Assembly: GCA_963682025.1 (NCBI GenBank)
Contig: OY821518.1
Location: 13,970,100 to 14,034,099, forward strand
DNA: 64,000 nucleotides
Origin: Cordilura impudica
Lineage: Eukaryota > Arthropoda > Insecta > Diptera > Scathophagidae
Reading direction: 5' to 3'
Part shown: positions 52,431 through 64,000 of the stretch, one piece after another
How the letters are laid out: every line of letters begins with the position of its first letter
Position numbering within the stretch: position 1 is the first letter of the stretch
Position numbers and translations under genes: made by a program
The notes under the pieces: model-generated
Databases searched by the model: none
Told to the model about the DNA's origin: nothing
Seen by the model: only the letters and a program-made list of their open reading frames with translations

Positions 52431-53649
52431 TTATATATATAAAATTGTTCAAACAAAAGTTCTCGTAATCCAAATTTAATTTTGAAATGTTTTAGGATAA
52501 AATTATTCAAAAAATATATATTCACGTATGTCTGTGAAAATGTCACGGTGGTTTTACTTTAAAGTTTAAACTAATGCTACTTCAACATTAATGCCAATGA
52601 AATGTTCCCCTATACGAGTTTAATCGATAAATCGTTTCGTAGCTAAAACTTCTGTTTACGTTCTTTTTTTCTCTTTTCATCATTCGATTTAATAAATGAA
52701 ATATCCTATTAAATAAATACACCTTTTGTTTATAAGACACCTTTATGTTAATTCAATTATTTATTATATGTAAGTTGCTACAAAATTAAAAAAATAAGAA
52801 AAAAAAAAACAAAACCACCCATTTGTTAAAAGCATTCATTACCTAATGAATACTTACTTACTTTTCATACTTACCTACGAAACTAAAACAAGAAGAAAAA
52901 AAAAACCGTTTCGCCTTATTAAAAATATGCCAACTAATGATGTTTGCTTTGAAATAAAACACATACAATTCATATAAATACGAGTATATACATACATACG
53001 TACTTTGATCAGTATAAATAACAAACGATAATAAAAACAATTCACTAACTAAACTGTTATAATTATGAAAACTTAAATACCCGACCATTAAATTATGGAA
53101 ATTCGATAAAGAAATAAAATTAAACAGCGCAGACGAATGGCCAAGAAATATAAAACTGAAAAATGGAGGGGTACAAAACAAAAGGTTTGTGAACAAGAAA
53201 GAAAGAAAGAAATGTTATGCTGAATTATATTGTACTGAAAATTTCAACAAGCCGCAACTAAAGAGATCACCATCATCACCACTACCAACATCTTCTACTA
53301 CTGGCATTTACATTAAGCCCTTGCCAAACAAGGAACGTAAGCCACCAACCAACCAACCAAACCAACCAGTCAGTCAGTCATTTAGTCTTTAAAACATAAA
53401 ATAAAAAAAAAACTATAAAATAAACTAATGAGCATAATTGTTGTTTCATAACTCAATAATAAGACAACAAAGCCATCAGAAGACAACCAAAGAAACACTC
53501 AGCAGATCAGGCAACAAATACACATTGAAATATTTACACTGTGTACGTAAAGATTTCGGAAATTGTATTTTTAAGAACATAAATTTTCCGAATGAGTGTC
53601 GTGTTCTTTCTACTTGCTCTACTTGTGCAACATTAAATATTTGTTATTT
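52431..53649. other. Single-copy-looking AT-rich DNA
   Basis: Short frame 53189-53392 with AACCAACCAACC and CAGTCAGTCAGTCA tandem motifs; no resemblance to a known protein. Otherwise nothing recognised. Confidence 0.45.
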
Positions 53650-56600
53650 TAATTGAACAGTTACAAAAGTTGAGAGGAAACGAATTTGAAGTCAATTCTG
53701 CACAAAAAATAGGGAAGTAATTTAAGATATAAAAAGTTTGAGAGCCAAAACTTTTTTTAATCAAACTTTGATTTACAAAAACGTTATTAAAAAACATTAT
53801 ACTTACAAAAAATTTAAAGGAAAAAATAAAAAAAAAACAATTGACAAGAATATAGAAAAAATAGAAATATATAAAAATATAAATATAAATAAATAATAAA
53901 AATATTAAAATAATTTGTTTTTTTCGACTAAAAAAATAAAAAACCAAATTAATTTAAAACAAACAAAAAAATAATTTTTTAAGTCAAAAATTCGATTGAA
54001 AAAAATTTTATTGAAAATATAAAATATTTAAAAAATAATAAAAAAAAACATATATATTTAAAAAATAAATAAGAAAGAACATATATAAAAATTTTCAAGA
54101 AATTATAAAAAAAAAATTGAGAATATATACAAATATTAAAAAAAAAATATTGAAAAACTAAAAAAATCAAATCAATTTACTACAAAAAAAATCTTTTTTC
54201 GTAATCAGAAAAAACGTTGTAAATATTTGAAAAAAATTTTCATTGGAAAAATTTAATTGCAAAAGATAAAAAAGTATTAAAAATCATTTTTAAATTTGAC
54301 AAAAAAAAAAAAAATAATTTATTGAAATAATAAGAAATATTGATAAGAAATTATAAAAAATTTTAAATACATACAATCAAAATATTAAAAAAATAAAAAA
54401 CCAAATTAATTTAAAGCAAAAAAAAATCATGGGTCCGATCGCAGGGGAGATGTGTAAGCATCTAGTAATTAAAGATTCTTTTAGGCACTTTTTTAAATTC
54501 AAACAGAAAGCGTCATCTATGTATCACTTATAGCAAACAACTACAGGGGCTCCGCTAATAAAAACATACATAAGTATATATTATATTTATTTTTTCGTTT
54601 TTTATTTTTCATTTTTAGTTTTTTATTTTTCATTTTTCGTTTTTCATTTTTAATTTTTCATTTTTTATTTTTATTTTTCAAAAAAATTCTATAAAAATTA
54701 AAAAATTTTTTCAAATTTTAGAAAAAATAAAATAATAATTAATTGAAAAATAAGAAATTTTAACAAGAAATTATAAAAATTTTTAAATATATAAAAATAT
54801 TAAAAAAATAGACAAAAAATATTTTATAAATATTTGTAAGAGATTTTATTGTAAAGATAAAAATATTAAAAATATTTAAAAATTTGGACAAAAAATAAGT
54901 ATTTTATTGAAAAAATAAAAAATAAATAAATTTGACAAGAGTTTATAAAAAAAATATATTATTTCCTATTTTTACAAATCTTTATAAAAATCTTATTTAA
55001 TGATTGAGTTGGAAATTAAATAAAGCAAAACACATTGGGACATTGGGTTCAATAATTGGACAAAAACAAATGTGATAATGTTTTTTGTTTTATTTAAAGT
55101 AACATTTGTCAAAATATTGATTGAAAAAATTTTATTGAAAAAATAAAAATATTAAAAATAATAATACAAAAATATTGAAATTAAAAAATAAAAATTTTAA
55201 AAAATATCTAAAAAATATAAAAAAAAAAAATAATTAAAAAACTTAAAAAATTTTATAAATATTTGTATAAAATTTTGATTGAAAAGCTAAAAATTTTAAA
55301 AAAATATTACAAATATAAAATTTTGGCAAAAACATATATATAAATTTACTGAAAAACATTTTATTAAAAAATAATAAGTTTATAAAAAAATTAAACAAAC
55401 ATAAAAGTATTTAAAAAAATAAAAAAAAAAATAGTAAAAATAAAAATAGAAATAAACCAAGAAGAAATCTAACTTCATAAATATTTGGCAAAAAATTTTA
55501 CTGAAGAAAATTTTACTGATGATATAAAAATATTAAAATATAAAAAAATTAAACAAAAAAATATTTAAAAAACAAACAAAAAAATTCTCCAAATCATTTT
55601 ATTGATAAAATAAAAATGTGGTCAAGTTATAATAAAAAATATTGAAAATAAATTAAAAAAAAAAATAAAAAAATTCTTTATTGAGTTTTAAAATTTTTTT
55701 TATAAATATTTGTACAAAAAATTTGATTTAAAAAAAAATTTACTGAATATATAAGAATTGCAAAATATAAAAAAATAAACAAAAAAAATACTTAAAAACA
55801 ACCACAAAAATAGCAGAATAAAGAAATAAAGAAATAATAAAAAAAAAATTTTAAAATAAAAAAAAACTAAAAAATACTTTATTGAGGTTTAAGAAATTTT
55901 ATAAATAGTTCTAAAAAAATCTGATTAAAAAAATTTTACGGATTATATAAAAATATCAAAACATAAAAAAATAAACAAAAAAAGTATTTTAAAAACATTT
56001 TATTAATAAAATAAAAAAGTTTACACAAAAAACAATAAAAAAATATTTAAAAAAATAAATAATTAAAAAAATACAAAAATTACTAAAAAATACTTTATTA
56101 GGGTATAAAAAATTTTATAAATATTTGTAAAAAAATCATGAATTTAAAAAAAAATATTTTTTTAAATATAAATATTTTATAAATATTTGTAAAAAAAGTC
56201 GACCGAAAAAAAAAATTTTTTTTAAAAATAAAATGTTTTAAAAATATTGAAAAAATAATTACAAATATTTAAAAATTTGTAAAAAAAAAAAAAAAAAAAT
56301 ACAAAATTTTTACAGGAAATTAAAAATATATGAAACTATTAAAAAAAATGATTAAAAAGTAAAAAAAAACTAATATAAAACAAAAAGAAAACTTATTTTT
56401 TCAGAGCCAAAAAATTTTTATTGAAAAAAGTTTCTTAAAGAGATAAAAGTATTAAAACTTATTTAAAAATTTGACAAAAAAAAATTTAAAAACAAAAATA
56501 TTTTATTGTAAAAATAAAAAATTTTTTCAAAAAATTACAAAAAAATTATAATAAAAATTTATAAAAATAATTGTAAAAATAAAAACAATTAATTTTATCA

Positions 56601-57660
56601 AAAAAAAAAAATTATTATAAAGATAAAAATATTAAAAAATATTTAAAAATTTTGAAAAAAAGATTTTAAAACAAAAATATTTTATTCAAAAAATAAAAAA
56701 TTTTGACAAGAATTTATAAAAAATGATCTTAAAATATCATTTCATGATTGAGTTAGAAATTAATCAAGTTTAGGGTCAGATGTATTTACTTTAAACTAGC
56801 ATATACCAGAACCGAAAATCTATATTATTTTACTTTATTTTATTTTATTTAATTTTATTTTATTTTGTTGTATTTGATTTAATATATTTTTAATACATAT
56901 TACACATAAATTTTAAAATTCTGCACTTCTCCTCCATATGAACTATAACTATGCCAATATTAACACTACAACGTGCCCCCAATATGCTTAAAAAGGGATG
57001 AACAAATTTTCCTTCACATATTAATATATAGATAAAACTAAAAACATTGACACATTGCATTCAAAAAATTATTTATATTCTGAAAAATTTGCTTTATTTA
57101 AAGTAACATTTGTAAAAATCTGATTGAAAAAAATTTTACTGAAGATATAAATATACCAAAATAGAAAAAAAACAATAAAAAAAATTATTTTAAAAAGAAA
57201 AAAATACTTTATTGATAAATATTTTATTGATAAAATATTAAAAATAAATAAAAATTAAAAAAATACTTGAAAAATACTAAAAGCCTACTTAATTAATTTA
57301 AAACAAGAAAAAAACTTATTTTTTGGGGGGTTCAAAATGTTTTGTAAATATTTACAATAAAACTTGATTGAAAAGACAAATATATTCAAAAATGTTAAAA
57401 AAAATTTCGACAAGGTATTGATAGAAAAATTAAAAATATATAAAAATGTAAAAAGATAAAAATATTCAAAAAGGTTTAAATAAATTAGGCAAAAAAAAAA
57501 AAAGTTATGACAAAAAAGAATTAAATGTATAAAAAATATAAATAAATATTTAAAAAGCATTTTATTGAACAAATAAAAAAATTTAACATATACATACATA
57601 TATAAAAAAAAAATACTAAAAACGAAAACTAAAAACAAGTTTAATTGAAAACAATAACAC
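53650..57660. repeat. Decayed A-rich satellite, unit about 195-225 bp
   Basis: The anchor TTTTATAAATATTTGTAAAA followed by TCTGATTGAAAAAAATTTTA and a GATATAAAAATATTAAAA phrase recurs at about 55250, 55475, 55693, 55887 and 56111 (spacings 225, 218, 194, 224), and in diverged form at 54218, 54819, 56166 and 57335. A longer block with AATGATTGAGTTGGAAATTA and ATTTAAAGTAACATTTGT occurs at 54990-55110 and again at 56750-57115. Each unit also carries AAACCAAATTAATTTAAAAC. Copy D is embedded in it. Confidence 0.7.
54427..54690 (+). mobile_element. Hairpin-end element, copy D (left end and short array)
   Basis: TCATGGGTCCGATCGCAGGG, GATGTGTAAGCATCTA (54449-54464, one change from the family motif), GTAATTAAAGATT, GAAAGCGTCATCTATGTATC, ACTTATAGCAAACAACTACA and GGGGCTCCGCTAATA, then about 90 bases of T-rich 7-bp array (54595-54682). 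No right end follows; satellite resumes. Confidence 0.82.
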
Positions 57661-57865
57661 TTAATTAGTTCAGGTTAAAAATATTTATTTTTAAAAATTA
57701 TTTTATAATATTATTTTTAAAATTTATTTTATAACTTTATTTTTAAAAATTATGTTTTTCCTGTGATATTAATGTAATTATTTACACATTTCACTTTAAT
57801 TTTGTTTGACATTAGTTCTTGATGACGATCCTCAAAGATGATCGAAATATTGAAAAACGTCAGTA
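57661..57865. other. AT-rich spacer
   Basis: TTATTTTTAAAAATTATTTTATAA is repeated at 57690-57750; nothing else. Confidence 0.5.
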
Positions 57866-58125
57866 TCTATAATATTAAGAGGCTAAGCGATTTCTTGTGA
57901 CCGATGTTTTGTTCTACCGTTTTATCCCGATTTTGACCAAACGTTTATTACTTGAAAGGTATTTCTTTTGAGCCGATTTTCAGATTTACAGATTTTAAAA
58001 TTTTTTCCTTTATTTTGAGTAAATTGTATTTAAAGTTGATTAGCATACCTTTAGGGTCTTTATTTAATGAAAAAATAAAATTTCCTAGAATATGCACTCG
58101 AATTTCGAGGGCTGGAATTTGCTAG
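57866..58125 (+). mobile_element. Non-autonomous Helitron with internal deletion
   Basis: TCTATAATATTAAGAGGCTA after A; GCACTCGAATTTCGAGGGC hairpin region; GGAATTTGCTAG before T. 260 bp; the same type of central deletion as the copy at 35774 (TTAAAGTTGATTAGCATACC joins directly), so the two may share a source. Confidence 0.88.
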
Positions 58126-58438
58126 TTAAAATGAAAATATATACTGGAAAATTCAAATCAATAAGCGTTCTTTATTGACCATTAGCCTGAATATCAACAA
58201 AAACTATAGATTAACACTGGTCAAACATCAAATTTAAAAACTTAAATATTAAAAAATTTTGATAATAAAAAATAACATTTGAAAATTAAAAAATTAACTT
58301 AAAACACATTTTATTGAAAAATTAAAAAGGTTTATTAAGATATTATAAGAAGTATGAAAAATATATAACAATATTACAAAAACAAAAAATTTTTACTAAA
58401 ACAATAAAAACAAACCTAATCAATTTAATACAAAAAAA
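58126..58438. other. A-rich satellite-like sequence
   Basis: AAACCTAATCAATTTAATAC before the next element is the same satellite phrase found before copy D (54405-54426). Confidence 0.55.
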
Positions 58439-61400
58439 TCATATGGAGTGCGATCACAGCGGAGATGTGTAAACATCTAGTAATTGAAGATTTTTTTATG
58501 GCACTTTAAAAAAAAAAAAAAAGAAAGTGTCATCTATGTATCACTTATAGCAATCAAGTGCAGGGGCTCTGCTAATACAAAAATATTTATTATTTATTAT
58601 TAATAAATATTTGAACTGGTTAATTTTTAATTTTTCGGTTTTCATTGTTTATTTTTCATTTTGTATTTTTCAATTATCAGTTTTAATTTTTTATTTTTCG
58701 TTTTTTATTTGTCATTTTTAATTTTTATTTTTCATTATTCATTTTTCATTTATCATTTCTAATTTATAATTATTAATTTTTAATTTTTTATTTTTCATTT
58801 TTCCTTTTTCTTTTTTTATTTTTATTTTTCATTTTCTTTCATTAATTTAATTTTTTAATTTTAATTTTTTATTTTTCATTTTTTATTTTCCATTTTTCTT
58901 AATTCATTTTCTTTTTTCATTTTTCATTTTTCTTTTTTTATTTTTAATTTTAATTTTTCATTTTTTATTTTTCGCTTTTTATTTTTCTTTCAATTATTTT
59001 TTTTTTCATTTTTCATTTTTTATTTTTCACTTTTTATTTTTCATTTTTTATTTTTCTTTTTCATTTTTATTTTTTTTATTTTTCATTTAAATTTTTTATT
59101 TTTAATTTTTCATTTTTATTTTTCAGTTTTTATTTTTCATTTTTAATTTTTTTTTTTTTTTATTTTTTATTTTTAATTTCTTATTTTTCTTTTTTTATTT
59201 TTAATTTTTCTTTTTTAATTTTTAATTTTTATTTTTATTTTTCTCTTTTTTTCATTTTTCATTTTTAATTTTTCATTTTTTATTTTTCGTTTTTTATTTT
59301 TCGTTTTTTTTTTGTCATTTTTAATTTTTATTTTTCATTATTCATTTTTCATTTATCATTTCAAATTTATAATTAATCATTTTTAATTTTTTATTTTTCA
59401 TTTTTCATTTTTCCTTTTTCTTTTTTATTTTTATTTTTCATTTTCAATTTTTCATTAATTTAATTTTTTAATTTTAATATTTTATTTTTCATTTTTTATT
59501 TTCCTTTTTTCATTTTTCTTAATTCATTTTTTTTTTTCATTTTTAATTTTTCTTTTTTTATTTTTAATTTTTTATTTTTCGCTTTTTATTTTTCTTTTCA
59601 TTTTATATTTTTCATTTTTTATTTTTTATTTTTCACTTTTTATTTTTCATTTTTTATTTTTATTTTTTAATTTTTAATTTTTAATTTTTTTATTTTTCAT
59701 TTAAATTTCTTAATTCATTTTCTTTTTTCATTTTTCATTTTTAATTTTTCTTTTTTTATTTTTAATTTTAATTTTTCATTTTTTATTTTTCGCTTTTTAT
59801 TTTTCTTTTAATTATATATTTTTTTCATTTTTTATTTTTCACTTTTTATTTTTCATTTTTTATTTTTCTTTTTTAATTTTTCATTTTTATTTTTTTTTAT
59901 TTTTCATTTAAATTTTTTATTTTTAATTTTTCATTTTTATTTTTCGGTTTTTATTTTTCATTTTTAATTTTTTTTTTTTTATTTTTTATTTTTAATTTCT
60001 TATTTTTCTTTTTTTATTTTTAATTTTTCTTTTTTAATTTTTGTTTTTATTTTTCTCTTTTTTTCATTTTTCATTTTTTATTTTTAATTTTTCATTTTTT
60101 ATTTTTCGTTTTTTATTTTTCGTTTTTTTTTTTTTGTCATTTTTAATTTTTATTTTTCATTATTCATTTTTCATTTATCATTTCTAATTTATAATTAATC
60201 ATTTTTAATTTTTTATTTTTCATTTTTCCTTTTTCTTTTTTATTTTTATTTTTCATTTTCAATTTTTCATTAATTTAATTTTTTAATTTTAATATTTTAT
60301 TTTTCATTTTTTATTTTCCATTTTTCATTTTTCTTAATTCATTTTTTTTTCATTTTTAATTTTTCTTTTTTTATTTTTAATTTTTTATTTTTCGCTTTTT
60401 ATTTTTCTTTTCATTTTATATTTTTCATTTTTTATTTTTTATTTTTCACTTTTTATTTTTCATTTTTTATTTTTCTTTTTTAATTTTTAATTTTTAATTT
60501 TTTTATTTTTCATTTAAATTTACTTTCGTTTTTCATTTTTCACTTTTTGTTTTTCATTTCATTTATTTAAAATTTTTCATGTTTTATTTTTTATTTTTCG
60601 CTTTTTATTTTTCATTTTTTATTTATTATTTATTTTTTATTTATTTTTTATTTTTCACTTTTTATTTCTCATTTTTTATTTTTCGTTTTTCATTTTTTAT
60701 TTTTATTTCTCTTTTTTAATTTTTGATTTCTTATTTTTCATTTTTGATTATTCATTTTTCATTTTTCGTTTTTTATTTTCCATTTTTCATTTTTAATTTT
60801 TCATTTTTCATTTTTCATTTTCTATTTTTCATTTTTCATTCTTCATTTTTCATTTTTCATTTATCATTTCTAATTTTTAATTATTCATTTTTAATTTTTT
60901 ATTTTCCTTTTTCATTTTTTATTTTTTATTTTTCATTTTCAATTTTTAATTTTTCGTTATTAATTTTTGATTTTTAATTTTTTTTTCCATTTTTCGTTTT
61001 CACTTTCCATTTTTAATTTGTAGTTTTTCTTTTTTTTATTTTTTATTTTAATCTTTCAATTTTATTTGTCATTTTTCATTTTCCATTTCTCATTTTTTAT
61101 TTTTTATCTTTTAATTTTTATTTTTAATTTTTTCTTTTTTTTTTCTTTTTTTTTGCATTTTTTCTTTTTTTTTTCTTTTTCATTTTTCATTTGTTTATTT
61201 ATTATTTTCCATTTTTTATTTTGCATTTTTCATTTTTTAATTTTCATTTTTTATTTTGTATTTTTCATTTCTCTTTTTTAATTTTTTGTTTTTAATTTTT
61301 CATTTTTCATTTTTCATTTTCAAACAAGTTATTACATGTCGTATTTTCTTCACCAATACAATCATAAGTCACACCGATTTTGTCTTACGTCTTACATCTT

Positions 61401-61467
61401 ACGCTGTATTTGTGATTGTATTCTGAAATTGATTTTTGCCCCCTGCGCGTATAGATGTTTACACATA
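58439..61467 (+). mobile_element. Hairpin-end element, copy E (both ends, 2.7-kb T-rich array)
   Basis: The left end 58439-58620 has TCATATGGAGTGCGATCACA, GATGTGTAAACATCTA (58464-58479), GTCATCTATGTATCACTTAT, GCAATCAAGTGCAGGGGCTC and TGCTAATA. The right end 61321-61467 has CAATACAATCA (61354-61364), TGATTGTATTC (61413-61423), CCCCTGCGCGTA and TAGATGTTTACACAT (61452-61466). This is the most complete copy and defines the family with copies A and C. No gene inside. Confidence 0.87.
58621..61320. repeat. T-rich 7-bp array (TTTTTNA) with higher-order repeats, inside copy E
   Basis: TTTTTCA, TTTTTAA and TTTTTTA units in mixed order. A longer block with TTATTTTTCGTTTTTT, TTTGTCATTTTTAATTTTTA and CATTATTCATTTTTCATTTA recurs near 58710, 59300 and 60130, giving a higher-order period of about 0.6-0.8 kb. 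Frames rich in F, I, H and S (60723-61281) come from the repeat. Confidence 0.93.
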
Positions 61468-63587
61468 AAAAAAACATATTTTGTTGACATTAAAAATATT
61501 TTATAAATATTTGTCGTATCAAAATAGCTTCATATATTTATTTTCTATTGCACACTAATATGACTTTAAAAGGAAATTATATAAGACGAAATATTTCGTC
61601 TGCTTTCCGAGCAGAGTTTAAAATGACTTAATTTGCTGCACATATTGTTTTTTTTTAATATAAAACTTTAGGCTAAATGCAACAATAAAACACAAAACAC
61701 ACACATTAACACCTGATATCATCATCATCAGCACGACAATACACTAACATAATTTACTCCACAACAACAATACTCTGAGTCAGACCAGTTGGTTAGTACG
61801 ACCTGAAGGGAAAAAATATTTTTTAAAGACACCGACCTTTTTTTAGAATCAAACTGTAAGCTACTACATGGTTACGTACAAGAGAATTTATTTCACATTT
61901 TGATAAAATATGATGAGCAGAGCTGCCAGAAAGTTTCGTTAAGCCCCTAATTCAGAAGCTCTTTATATATCATAGTGATTTGGATTAATACACAAATCCA
62001 AAGTACATTTCGATGTGTATTTTTTTTTAAATGAACAATAAATCCATTCCTGTACCAAAGAATAATTTTGTAAGTCGAAGTCAAATTTAAGGACAAAAAA
62101 TATATGTAGACTCAGAATTTGTGACTCTTTTAAGCTCTCTAAGTTAGTTAATTTACGGAGCTGTGATATTAGAGTCGATTTAATAAGATTTTGAATAGTT
62201 ATGTTTTGAAAATGATCAAACTATTAATAGCCCCGATCAATAATATTAATGAATAATTTTTGTGAATGGAATATTTATTATAATTGAAAAAAAAATAATT
62301 AAAATTGAATTGAAAAAAATTATAATTGAAAAATAATTAATTAAAATTTAAAAATTCTTCTAAGTTCCGAATATAAACAATTTTTGAATTGAATTTGTTA
62401 ATTTATTAATTGCAACCCGAAATTATTTTTCTGTGAACAATATCATCCCATTAAATCCATTCGTTCTGATGACAAATATATCGTGTCGGCAAAATCATGG
62501 CAACATGAAACTCTGGCAACCTGCTCATGTTCTCCAGCCAGTCAGTGTTCGGTGTACACTGCATTGTTATGTAAAATAGCCGTTCTGTTTGTTGCGGTAC
62601 CTTAATTACAATGTGGAAAGAAAAACTCCAACCTCCTAAATGAAAGCCAGTAAAATAATGTTTCAAACTATTTGGAGTACAAAACAACTGAAAAAAATGT
62701 ACAAACAATGGCAGGCCACAAACAATTGTCATGTCAGCCATTCAGTCTGCCAAAGCCAGGTGATTGTAAGTAAGTAGGTGTGATCATAAATGTGAATGTA
62801 TGTAATGTATGTGTACGCGCTGCCGCCTGCCACGATGCTTACACTCTATAATCGCAATATTATTATTATAATGTGTCATGGTTTGGTATGGCCGATTATG
62901 GAATATTACTCCAGACTTGACGGTAAGCGGCTTGATCTAAAGTAAATTGATGCATAAACAAATTCTATTGTTTAATTGTAACCAAATTATTGCTCTCATT
63001 TATTGTTTGGAACAGCTCCAACATTTTTGTTTTTTTTTTCTTCCTTTCTTTCTTTTCTTTCTTATTGTTTAATTTGTTGTGCCTGTTATTTGACGGGTCT
63101 GAAGAAAAAAAAAAAAAACAAAAATCTTAATATGAAATATTTGCGGTATAACGGAGTGTGAATGAATGCAAAAGGTTTAATTATTAACAAATATGTTTAT
63201 TATAATTTGACAACTCAGCTGTTGTGGTGGTGTTTTGAGGGAGCTGTGAAAATAAATTAGTATTTCAGGAATTTAGTAGGTATTTTAACTTATTCATACT
63301 TTTTTTCTCGAAAACACCTCAGCGATGTAGTTAACACAAGACAGTTAATAATAATCATGACATATTTCAAAAAGATGATGAGAACTTTAAAAAGGCTTAA
63401 TGATTTTTTTAAATAAGTCAGCGTTATAACTGAAATTCGGAGGTCGATTGATAAGCCAATAGCGTCATAGTTAGTACTAAACAACTTTGATTGCCAATTT
63501 CCATATTTGAGAGATAAGAAGAATTTTGGAAGGACCTAAATCTAAAGCAAGAAAAAAATGTTAACATTAAGTTTTCATAATAAAACA
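61468..63587. other. Single-copy-looking noncoding DNA
   Basis: No gene recognised. Short simple repeats (ATCATCATCATCAGCA at 61720, CTTTCTTTCTTTTCTTTCTT at 63045, an A run at 63104). A frame on the minus strand at 62451-62741 (96 residues) has no known resemblance. Composition is more balanced than in the flanks, so this may be intronic or intergenic DNA of a host gene outside the window. Confidence 0.5.
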
Positions 63588-64000
63588 AGTAAGAAAATTA
63601 TAGTCGGTCTAGAACCGACCATACGATACCCTATACCATGGTTTAGAAACCCTACCTCTTCGGCCCAACTAATTCGATATAGAAAATATGCATAAACCAA
63701 ATTTGAGTAGCATTGTTATTAATTTTTTTGACTGCAGATATGTGGGGGACTAGGTCGAAGAATGGACCGATCCTGACCATATTTGGTAGAGTCACTTATA
63801 TACTAAAAAAATATGTACAAACCAAATTTGAGAAAAATCTGTGCAATATTTTTGTTTTTTTTTTATAGATTTAAGGGAAGATCGGGAAGCAGCTCTATGT
63901 GGGGCTTATGACTAAGAATTGTCCAATAGGTATTATAATTGGACTACTGATTAATGGATACAATAAACACATATAAACCCAATTTTACTAAGATCTATAT
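63588..64000 (+). mobile_element. Dispersed fly repeat (ACGGACGG family), cut by the window end
   Basis: ACAAGTAAGAAAATTATAGT, GACCGACCATACGATACCCT, ATGGACCGATCCTGACCATA, GGGAAGATCGGGAAGCAGCT and the last bases AGATCTATAT follow the same order as in 16117-16843; the ACGGACGG block should lie beyond the window. Confidence 0.88.

Noticed and set aside
60723..61281. Plus-strand frames rich in F, I and H
   Set aside because: By-products of the T-rich array in hairpin-end copy E.

Overview
This 64 kb window is AT-rich, gene-poor eukaryotic DNA built almost entirely from transposable elements, satellites and simple repeats. The element set points to an insect, and the style of the repeats suggests a higher fly (blowfly or house-fly type). 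That set is jockey-type retroelements, a DD41D mariner, a Transib, a hAT element, many small Helitrons, and a dispersed repeat carrying ACGGACGGACGGACAT. The species call is an inference. I see no host protein-coding gene, no rRNA and no free tRNA gene. Every recognisable protein is a transposase or reverse transcriptase, and all are broken.

Layout. 0-5 kb: a retroelement end, a pogo/Tigger relic, a decayed ~190-bp satellite and two Helitrons. 5.4-8 kb: a long 7-bp (TTTTTAA) array. 8.0-8.4 kb: a MITE. 8.4-13.3 kb: mostly plain AT-rich DNA. 13.36-20.8 kb: a mariner split by a Transib element (13606-20459) whose ends look like V(D)J recombination signals (heptamer, 23-bp spacer, nonamer) and which has a 5-bp target duplication; the Transib is itself filled with a SINE, two dispersed repeats and a Helitron. 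23-28.3 kb: a patchwork of Helitrons, including three in tandem, plus a TTAA-flanked element and small palindromic elements. 28.3-30.9 kb: a second Transib gene split by a jockey-type element. 33-41 kb: members of an unassigned family with hairpin ends (GATGTGTAAACATCTA) and large internal tandem arrays, a 117-bp-arm palindrome and a 2-kb tandem duplication. 44.8-52.4 kb: a deep nest, in which a GTACC array holds a dispersed repeat, which holds a DD41D mariner and a hAT element, and the hAT holds a retroelement, a SINE and a fold-back element. 53.6-61.5 kb: an A-rich satellite with two more hairpin-end elements. 61.5-63.6 kb: unremarkable single-copy-looking DNA. The end of the window cuts a further dispersed repeat.

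Nothing here forms a working pathway. The value lies in the insertion history, which can be read from target duplications and empty sites, and in the hairpin-end family, whose ends are conserved while the internal array differs from copy to copy.
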